A stretch of DNA of 64,000 nucleotides from JAMXLO01 sp963818775 (GTDB taxonomy: Bacteria; Pseudomonadota; Alphaproteobacteria; Acetobacterales; Acetobacteraceae): contig CAWFUF010000004.1 of the NCBI GenBank assembly GCA_963818775.1, positions 248,001 through 312,000 of the forward strand, written 5' to 3'. The notes beneath the pieces were generated by a model. It saw nothing but the letters and a program-made list of their open reading frames with translations. It ran no database searches and was not told the origin of the DNA. Both the position numbers and the translations under genes were made by a program. Shown piece by piece: positions 53,212-64,000 of this stretch. Positions within the stretch are counted from its first letter, which is position 1; each line of letters begins with the position of its first letter.

Positions 53212-54076
53212 GCGGATCGAGCCAGTCGCGGATGCCGTCGCCGACGAAGTTGAAGCCGATCACCACGGTGAGGATGGCGAGGCCGGGAAATGTCGCGACC
53301 CACCATTGGTTCACCAGCTCGCGCCCCTCCGACACCATCGATCCCCATTCGGCGGTCGGCGGCACCACGCCCAAGCCGAGGAACGACAGGCCGGCGAACA
53401 CCAGGATGGCGTTGCCGAGATCGAGGGTAACCAGCACCACCAGCGGACCAATGGCGTTCGGTATGATCTGGCGGAACAGGATGTGGGTCGGACCGAAGCC
53501 GATCGCCTGTGCCGCTGCCACGTATTCGGCGGAACGCTGGCCGATTACCAAACTGCGCGCCAAGCGGGCGAATTTGGGCCACCACACCACCAGCATGGCA
53601 ATCACCGTGTTGCGCGTGCCGATGCCGAGCGCCGCGGCAATCGCCATCGCCAGGATGATCGGTGGAAAGCAGAACACCAGGTCCGTGGCGCGCATCAGCA
53701 ACTCCTCGGCCCAGCCGCGCATATACGCAGCGATCGCGCCGAGCAGCGTGCCGAACAGTCCGCCCAACAGCACAACGATGAAGCCGACCGCGAGCGACGT
53801 GCGTGCGCCGTACAGTACGCGGGTGAACACATCGCGGCCGAGTACGTCGGTGCCGAGTAGATGCAGATCCGATGGCGGCAGCAGGCGGCCGGCGACATTC
53901 ACCACGTCAGGGGGATATGGCGCGATCCATGATGCGAGGACGGCCGCGATGGCCCACAGCACGATCACCGCCGCGCCAAGTGCGGCGAGTCCATAGCGGC
54001 GCAGCCAACGCCGCCGTCGCGCGCCAGACCCGGTCTCCGTGGTGGCCGCTAGCAGTGCGGCTTCGACGCCGCTCAT
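53195..54076 (-). CDS. ABC transporter permease, DppC/OppC type
   Basis: 293 residues, about six helices. The N-terminal Arg-rich cytosolic arm (RRRRWLRRYGLAAL), the LLGTDVLGRDVFTRVLYGARTSL motif and the EAA-like loop (AEYVAAAQAIGFGPTHILFRQIIPN) are present. It overlaps DppB by 4 bp (ATGA). It forms the channel with DppB for peptides or related solutes. Confidence 0.93.
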
Positions 54077-55086
54077 CGCCGCGACACGCGCGGATCGAGG
54101 GCAGCGTAGGACAGATCAACCAGCAGGTTCACCAGCACATAAATCGCGGCGACGACGAGTGTGATGCCCATGATGGCCGGGAAGTCGAGCCGCACCGCGC
54201 TTTGGAATGTGTAACGGCCAAGGCCTGGCCAGGAGAATATCGATTCGGTAAGCACGGTGCCGGTGAGAAGCTGGGCGTAGGCGAGCCCACCCAGTGTCAC
54301 CACGGGCAACAGCGCATTCGGCAATGCGTGGCCGAGCATGATGGCGCGCCGCGCGAGACCCTTGGCGCGGGCGACGCGGATATAGTCCTGCGACAGCGCC
54401 TCCAGCATCGCGGCGCGCGTGGTGCGGGTGATCAGGCCGAGAGTGCTGGCGGCGAGCACAATCGACGGCAGAACCAGATGCGATGCGGCGTCCCAGAACG
54501 TGTCCCAGTCGCCGGCGAGCGGTGCGTCGATCAGCATGATGCCGGTAACGGTGGGCGGCGGAAACGTGCTGGCGCTGATCTGGCCGGGACCGGGTGCCCA
54601 TTCCAATGCACCGTAGAACACCGCGAGCATGACGAAGGCGAGCCAGAACGTTGGCGCGGACACGCCGACCAGCGAAATGCTGCGTGCGAGGTGGTCGATC
54701 CATGTGTCGCGCTTCATCGCGGCCAGCACGCCAAGGGGCAGACCGACCAGCAGCGAGAGCAGGAACGCGATGGTGGAAAGCTCAACCGTGGCAGGCGCGT
54801 ATTGTGCGATGTCGTCGAGCACCGGCCGCTGCGAGCCGATAGAGACGCCGAGATCGCCGTGGAAGACGCCAGTGAGAAAGATCCAGTAGCGATCCCACAG
54901 CGGCAGATCGAGCCCCCATTTGTGGCGGAACGCCGCGACCATGTCGGGATTGTTCGCCGCGATGTCGCCAAGCTGGGTCAGCACCGGATCGCCCGGCACC
55001 ATGTTTGCGATCAGGAAGATCACCAGAGTGGCCAGCAGGACCATCAGGGCGGCTATGACAAGACGCGAGATTGCGTAGCGAAGCAT
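54073..55086 (-). CDS. ABC transporter permease, DppB/OppB type
   Basis: 337 residues from ATG 55084-55086 (a start at 55122 is less likely). The opening MLRYAISRLVIAALMVLLATLVIFLIANMVPGDPV is standard, with TFWLAFVMLAVFYGAL and the EAA loop (SQDYIRVARAKGLARRAIMLGHALPNALLP) later. It is transcribed away from the dppA-like gene, so the substrate-binding protein and the permeases are divergent, an unusual split of a dpp operon. Confidence 0.92.
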   Translation of the reverse strand: MLRYAISRLVIAALMVLLATLVIFLIANMVPGDPVLTQLGDIAANNPDMVAAFRHKWGLDLPLWDRYWIFLTGVFHGDLGVSIGSQRPVLDDIAQYAPATVELSTIAFLLSLLVGLPLGVLAAMKRDTWIDHLARSISLVGVSAPTFWLAFVMLAVFYGALEWAPGPGQISASTFPPPTVTGIMLIDAPLAGDWDTFWDAASHLVLPSIVLAASTLGLITRTTRAAMLEALSQDYIRVARAKGLARRAIMLGHALPNALLPVVTLGGLAYAQLLTGTVLTESIFSWPGLGRYTFQSAVRLDFPAIMGITLVVAAIYVLVNLLVDLSYAALDPRVSRR

Positions 55087-55201
55087 GCCACGGACTATTG
55101 CCGATCGGACATGGCGGGCCAAGCAGAGGGGTTCGGTTCTCGCAATGACTGACCGGGGCAGCTATGATGCAGTGCCAGCACAGAACAAATGGGGGGCAGA
55201 C

Positions 55202-56812
55202 GTGCGTGACATTGGATGGATCGGCCGGCGGGACTTGATACGCCTGCTGGGTGCAGGCGGCATGGCTCTGGCGGCGGGGCTGCCCGAGCGCGTTCACGCC
55301 GCGGCGGCGAAGAACACCCTGGTGCTCGGCCTCGACATCAGCGACTCCATCACCTTCGATCCGGCACGCGAGGCGCAGTACACCCCGCCGCTGACCCTGA
55401 CGGCTGCGTATGAATCGCTGATCACCATGACGCCCGGCGACTACCTCAACGTGAAGCCGGCGCTCGCCAGCGCATGGGCACGAACGCCGGACGGCAAGGG
55501 CTGGCGCTTCACCATGCGTCCGGGAACCAAGTTCAACAGCGGCAACCCGGTCACCGTCGAGGACGTGAAGTGGAGCCTCGAGCGCGTCATCAACGTGAAG
55601 GACCAGCCGTCACAATATGTGGCGCTGGTGGACCACGTCGCGGTCGTCGATGACAAGACCATCGACGTAGTCATGAAAGATCCTTCGGCGCCGCTGCTCA
55701 CCGTGCTGTGCGGCCCGAATTTCGGTGTGCTGGAACGCAAGGTCGTGGAGGCGCACGGCGGCACCAACGCACCGAACGCCAACACCGAGGACAAGGCGAC
55801 CCAGTGGCTGGACCAGAATTCAGCGGGCGCCGGCCCGTTCACTCTGGTTGGCTGGACGCGCAATGCGCAGATCCTGCTGACACGCAATCCCCACTACTGG
55901 CGCGGACCGGCGCATTTCGAGCGTGTCGTGCTGCGCCACATGGGCGACAGTGCCACGCAGTTGCTTGCAATCAAGCGCGGCGACATCGATGCGGCGTTCA
56001 ATCTCATCCCGGAGCAGGTGGCGACGCTGAAGGGCGACCCGAATGTGCGTGTCGAAGGGCTGGAGAGTCTCGACTTCGTCTACATGGCGCTGACCTGCGA
56101 GCCGGCCTTCAACAAGGCACTCGCGGTGAAGGAGGCGCGACAGGCGGTCTGGTATGCGATCGACTACGACGGCATCATCAACAGCATGCTTGGCGGCAAG
56201 GCGATCCGCTGCGCCAGCTTCATCCCTATCGGGCTGTATGGTTCGACACGCGAAACCACCACGCAGTTCGGCTATCACCAGGATCTCGATCGCGCGAAGC
56301 AGTTGCTGCAGAAGGCGGGCTTTCCCGACGGCTTCGAGTTCAAGTTGAGCTATGGCGATGCCGCCGTGTCGGGGCTTTCCTATGCGGTCCTTGGGCAGAA
56401 GCTGCAATCCGATCTGGCGCGTGTCGGCATCAAGGTGAACCTCGATCCGATGGATCAGGTGAACCTGCGCACGCAGTATACCACTGGCAAGTCGACCGCG
56501 GTGCTGACGTTCTGGAACCCGTCCGGCGTCGAGACGGACGGCTGGGCGTCGGCGACCGTGCAGCGCGTCGCCAAGCGCATCCACTGGACGCCGCCAGACG
56601 ATCTGGTGAAGCTGGTCGGGCAGGCGGCGGCGGAGACCGATGCGCAAAAGCGGTCGGCGCTCTATGTCGAATACGAGAGGGCGATGATCGATCAGGCGAA
56701 CCTGATCGTGCTGTTCCAGCCGATCTACCAGTTCGCGGTGCGCGATGCGATCAAGCAGTTTCCGCTGACCGCGGCGGGATGGGAAGTTGAGCTGTTCGAG
56801 GCGAGCACATAG
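55202..56812 (+). CDS. ABC transporter periplasmic substrate-binding protein (DppA/OppA family)
   Basis: 536 residues from GTG 55202, with GGGGGC upstream (ATG 55145 is an alternative lying in a repeat remnant). A twin-arginine-like leader (GRRDLIRLLGAGGMALAAGLPERVHAAA) suggests Tat export. The SBP_bac_5 fold is marked by LTLTAAYESLIT, SLASAWARTPDG-like, FNSGNPVTVEDVKWSLERVIN and the conserved DFVYMALTCEPAFNKALAVKEARQAVWYAIDYD. It delivers substrate to DppB/C. The SDR gene starts at the next base after its TAG. Confidence 0.9.
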   Translation: MRDIGWIGRRDLIRLLGAGGMALAAGLPERVHAAAAKNTLVLGLDISDSITFDPAREAQYTPPLTLTAAYESLITMTPGDYLNVKPALASAWARTPDGKGWRFTMRPGTKFNSGNPVTVEDVKWSLERVINVKDQPSQYVALVDHVAVVDDKTIDVVMKDPSAPLLTVLCGPNFGVLERKVVEAHGGTNAPNANTEDKATQWLDQNSAGAGPFTLVGWTRNAQILLTRNPHYWRGPAHFERVVLRHMGDSATQLLAIKRGDIDAAFNLIPEQVATLKGDPNVRVEGLESLDFVYMALTCEPAFNKALAVKEARQAVWYAIDYDGIINSMLGGKAIRCASFIPIGLYGSTRETTTQFGYHQDLDRAKQLLQKAGFPDGFEFKLSYGDAAVSGLSYAVLGQKLQSDLARVGIKVNLDPMDQVNLRTQYTTGKSTAVLTFWNPSGVETDGWASATVQRVAKRIHWTPPDDLVKLVGQAAAETDAQKRSALYVEYERAMIDQANLIVLFQPIYQFAVRDAIKQFPLTAAGWEVELFEAST

Positions 56813-57586
56813 ATGGCGTATCAACCGTTTGATCTGACCGGCAAGGTCGCGCTGGTAACTGGTGGCAACCGCGGCATCGGCTTCGGGATGGCTCATGCGA
56901 TGGCCGAGGCTGGGGCGGATATCGCGATCTGGGGCACGAACGCGGCGAAGAATGAGGAGGCGAGGGGGGAACTGGCGAAGACCGGCCGTCGCGTTCTCGC
57001 GCTGCAATGCGATGTGGGTGACGAAGCTGCGGTGGACGCGGCCTTCGCGCGTACGTTGGCGGAGATGGGACGCGTCGATGGCTGTTTCGCCAATGCTGGT
57101 ATCGGCGGTGGTGGGGCGTCGTCATTTCTGGAAATGAGCAGCGAACTGTGGCATCGCGTGCTGCGCGTCAATCTCGATGGCGCTTTCTACACGTTCCGTG
57201 CGGCAGCACGGCACATGGTGGAGCGTGGTGGCGGTGGCGTGCTGGTCGGCACGGCGTCGTTGGCCGCGATCGAGGCGGCGCCACGAAGCGAGCACTACGC
57301 TGCGACGAAGGGTGGCATGATCTCGATGGTGCGTGCGCTGAGCGCGGAGTTCGCTCGGCACAATGTGCGAGCGCACGCGATCCTGCCGGGATGGATCGAG
57401 ACCGACATGACGCAGCGGCTGACCACGAACGACACGTTCCACGGCAAGGTGATGCCGCGGATTCCGATGCGGCGGTGGGGGCGCGGCGACGATTTCGGCG
57501 GGATCGCGGTGTACTTGATGAGCGCGGCGTCGCGCTACCACACCGGCGATACGTTCGTGATCGACGGCGGGTATTCGCTGTTCTGA
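56813..57586 (+). CDS. Short-chain dehydrogenase/reductase (SDR)
   Basis: 257 residues. The Rossmann nucleotide loop is TGGNRGIG (16-23), the catalytic residues are Ser149, Tyr162 and Lys166 (YAATKGG), and NAG is at 94-96. It is a classical NAD(P)-dependent dehydrogenase/reductase of glucose-dehydrogenase or ketoreductase type; substrate unknown. The start directly abuts the SBP gene, so both are on one transcript. Confidence 0.9.
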   Translation: MAYQPFDLTGKVALVTGGNRGIGFGMAHAMAEAGADIAIWGTNAAKNEEARGELAKTGRRVLALQCDVGDEAAVDAAFARTLAEMGRVDGCFANAGIGGGGASSFLEMSSELWHRVLRVNLDGAFYTFRAAARHMVERGGGGVLVGTASLAAIEAAPRSEHYAATKGGMISMVRALSAEFARHNVRAHAILPGWIETDMTQRLTTNDTFHGKVMPRIPMRRWGRGDDFGGIAVYLMSAASRYHTGDTFVIDGGYSLF

Positions 57587-57597
57587 CCGAGGCGCGG

Positions 57598-59052
57598 CTA
57601 CCGCGGCAGCGTGCTGCTGCCCATCAGGAACTCGTCCACCGCCTGGGCGCATTGTCGGCCTTCGCGGATCGCCCATACCACGAGTGACTGTCCGCGCCGC
57701 ATGTCGCCGGCGGCGAACATCTTGCTGACCGAAGTGCGATAATCCGTCGTGTTCGCCAGCACGTTGCCGCGCGGATCGAGTGCCACACGTGCCTGTTCGA
57801 CCATGCCCTGCTTCCGTGGCCCGAGAAAACCCATCGCCAACAGCACCAGGTCTGCCTTTAGCGGGAACTGGCTGTTCGGGACCTCCTGCATCGCCATCCG
57901 ACCGTCCGCGCCCTTGACCCATTCGACGCGCACGCACTCAAGCGCCTCGACCTTGCCGGACAGGCCCGCTGCGCGCTTGGTCAGCACTGCCCAGTCGCGG
58001 TCACAGCCTTCCTCGTGCGCATGCGAGGACCGCAGCTTGAGCGGCCAATCCGGCCAGGTCAGCGCCTTGTTCTCGCGCTCCGGCGGCTTGGTCAGGATCT
58101 CCAGTTGGGTGATCGAGGCGGCGCCCTGCCGCACCGACGTGCCGATGCAGTCGGAACCGGTATCGCCGCCGCCAATCACCACGACATGCTTGCCCTTTGC
58201 GGTGATCGTGCCGCGTCCGGCCGTCGCGCGCGCTTCGTCATCGCCTGCGCCGCGCCTGTTCTGCTGCGTCAGGAAGTCCATGGCGAAGTGGATGCCGTCG
58301 AGTCCGCGGCCCTGCACTTCCAGATCGCGTGGCCACTCCGCACCGCCTGACAGCACCACCGCGTCGAAGTCCCGCAGCAGCGAGGCCATCGGCAGGGTCA
58401 CGCCGATCTCGATACCGGTGCGGAACGCAACACCCTCCGACGTCATCTGCTCGATGCGGCGATCGATCAGGTGCTTCTCCATTTTGAAATCCGGAATGCC
58501 GTAGCGCAGCAGGCCGCCGATGCGGTCGGCTTTCTCAAACAGAGTCACGGTATGGCCGGCGCGCGCTAGCTGCTGCGAGCATGCCATGCCTGCCGGACCG
58601 GAACCGACCACCGCGACGCGCCTGCCGGTACGATGCGATGGGGGATGCGGTTTGATCCAACCTTCCTGCCAGGCGCGATCGACAATGGCACATTCGATCG
58701 TCTTGATGGTTACCGGGTTGTCGTCGATGTTCAGCGTACATGACGTCTCGCACGGCGCCGGGCAGATGCGGCCGGTGAACTCGGGGAAGTTGTTGGTGGA
58801 ATGCAGCGTGCGGCTCGCTGCTTCCCACTGGTGCCGATAAACGAGGTTGTTCCAGTCAGGGATCAGATTGTTGACCGGACAGCCGTTATGGCAGAACGGG
58901 ATGCCGCAATCCATGCAGCGCGCCGCCTGTTCCGACAGCTCCGGTTCGGACAGCGGCTTGAGGAACTCAGTCCACGTCCTGCGGCGCACATCCGGCTTGT
59001 CATAGCCGCGATCGCTGCGCTCGATTTCGAGGAACCCGGTGACCTTGCCCAT
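57598..59052 (-). CDS. gltD: Glutamate synthase small subunit
   Basis: 484 residues. GltD passes electrons from NADPH through FAD to the large subunit. The N-terminal iron-sulfur cysteines are in CMDCGIPFCHNGCPVNN and PAPCETSCTL; the FAD loop is VAVVGSGPAGMACSQQLARAG and the NADPH loop is VVVIGGGDTGSDCIG. It lies 9 bp after gltB, same strand, as a gltBD operon. Confidence 0.95.
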   Translation of the reverse strand: MGKVTGFLEIERSDRGYDKPDVRRRTWTEFLKPLSEPELSEQAARCMDCGIPFCHNGCPVNNLIPDWNNLVYRHQWEAASRTLHSTNNFPEFTGRICPAPCETSCTLNIDDNPVTIKTIECAIVDRAWQEGWIKPHPPSHRTGRRVAVVGSGPAGMACSQQLARAGHTVTLFEKADRIGGLLRYGIPDFKMEKHLIDRRIEQMTSEGVAFRTGIEIGVTLPMASLLRDFDAVVLSGGAEWPRDLEVQGRGLDGIHFAMDFLTQQNRRGAGDDEARATAGRGTITAKGKHVVVIGGGDTGSDCIGTSVRQGAASITQLEILTKPPERENKALTWPDWPLKLRSSHAHEEGCDRDWAVLTKRAAGLSGKVEALECVRVEWVKGADGRMAMQEVPNSQFPLKADLVLLAMGFLGPRKQGMVEQARVALDPRGNVLANTTDYRTSVSKMFAAGDMRRGQSLVVWAIREGRQCAQAVDEFLMGSSTLPR

Positions 59053-59061
59053 GAAAAATCC

Positions 59062-63729
<4,668 letters not shown>

Positions 63730-64000
63730 TGGCCCTCAATCGCCTCCGTTCGCCGGACATGGCTTCGCCGCCCGTTGATTGGGCGGGTCGCAAACGTAGA
63801 CGTTAGCCTCCGCTTTGCTGCGCTGCAACGACCAGGCTGGCAGGATCGCTGCCGACCATCATAGACCTGGGTGGCGGAGCCCTTGGGCGCCCTTCAACGG
63901 GGTCAGCGAAGCATGAGCATCTCAGAGTGAAGGCCTGGACCGCGCCTAGCCGCCACGAGTTCGCTGGCCACGCTGCGCCGTTTTGGGACCGCGCCGTTTA
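63730..64000. other. Region upstream of gltB to the window edge
   Basis: 271 bp with no supported gene. A minus-strand frame is open from the edge to a TAA at 63803-63805, but it shows no family motif. The gltB promoter should lie here; no clear boxes were recognised. Confidence 0.4.

Noticed and set aside
63803..63999. Minus-strand frame open to the right edge
   Set aside because: 65 codons, no motif, no visible start; too little to call a gene.

Overview
The window is GC-rich chromosomal DNA with dense coding on both strands and many 1-16 bp gene overlaps. It suggests an alphaproteobacterium, most likely order Rhodospirillales and perhaps family Acetobacteraceae. This is inferred from content and order: trpB-trpA-accD, hdaA-ppk1-ppx beside a CDP-alcohol phosphatidyltransferase/PerM/purMN block, lptF-lptG-lptD-surA-rsmA, an aa3-oxidase subunit IV of the alphaproteobacterial type, and a Kdo-hydroxylase homologue. 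No rRNA, tRNA, CRISPR array or complete insertion sequence was seen.

Layout. 1-4.7 kb: accD (cut by the window edge), trpA and trpB on the minus strand; accD and trpA are separated by a lower-GC insert with a GT8-like glycosyltransferase, a hexapeptide acyltransferase and a decayed glycosyltransferase fragment. 4.9-8.8 kb: pckA, a PaiB-type flavoprotein, a tyrosine-phosphatase-like protein and a Kdo hydroxylase. 8.8-12.6 kb: an MFS transporter whose 5' end looks frameshifted, a CapA-like protein, a duplicated DUF6328-like membrane protein and a GNAT. 12.6-22.2 kb: ppx, ppk1, hdaA, a lipoprotein, a small secreted protein, perM, a pgsA-like gene and purMN. 22.2-28.5 kb: a lone Rieske protein gene (petA), a frameshifted CBS-domain gene, a ClC channel, COX IV, DinB, ndk, a YegD-like Hsp70 and a peptidoglycan-binding protein. 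28.7-33.7 kb: DUF4239, an HpaB-like monooxygenase, pyrF overlapped with a MaoC hydratase, and a GlcD-like flavin dehydrogenase. 33.7-37.2 kb: a Uma2 nuclease-like gene and, divergently, a three-gene type III polyketide synthase cluster (PKS, SAM methyltransferase, FAD oxidoreductase). 37.3-38.1 kb: a decayed MFS permease. 38.3-44.9 kb: the LPS-export operon lptF-lptG-lptD-surA-rsmA without pdxA. 44.9-46.2 kb: four small stress-type genes. 46.4-49.1 kb: a class III aminotransferase and FAD oxidase pair. 49.1-57.6 kb: a molybdopterin oxidoreductase, a Dpp/Opp peptide-type ABC transporter and an SDR. 57.6-63.7 kb: gltD and gltB.

Working together. Several units serve the outer membrane: LptF/G/D and SurA export and assemble LPS, the Kdo hydroxylase would modify the inner core, and the 1-2.4 kb genes may decorate surface sugar. 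GltBD, TrpAB, PurMN, PyrF and PckA are central metabolism. The most distinctive accessory system is the type III PKS cluster at 34.4-37.2 kb. Its product is unknown, but the gene set fits a modified alkylpyrone or alkylresorcinol lipid. At least four loci show decay or frameshifts (about 433-711, 9928, 23190 and 37317-38111), so either active gene loss or base errors in the assembly should be kept in mind.
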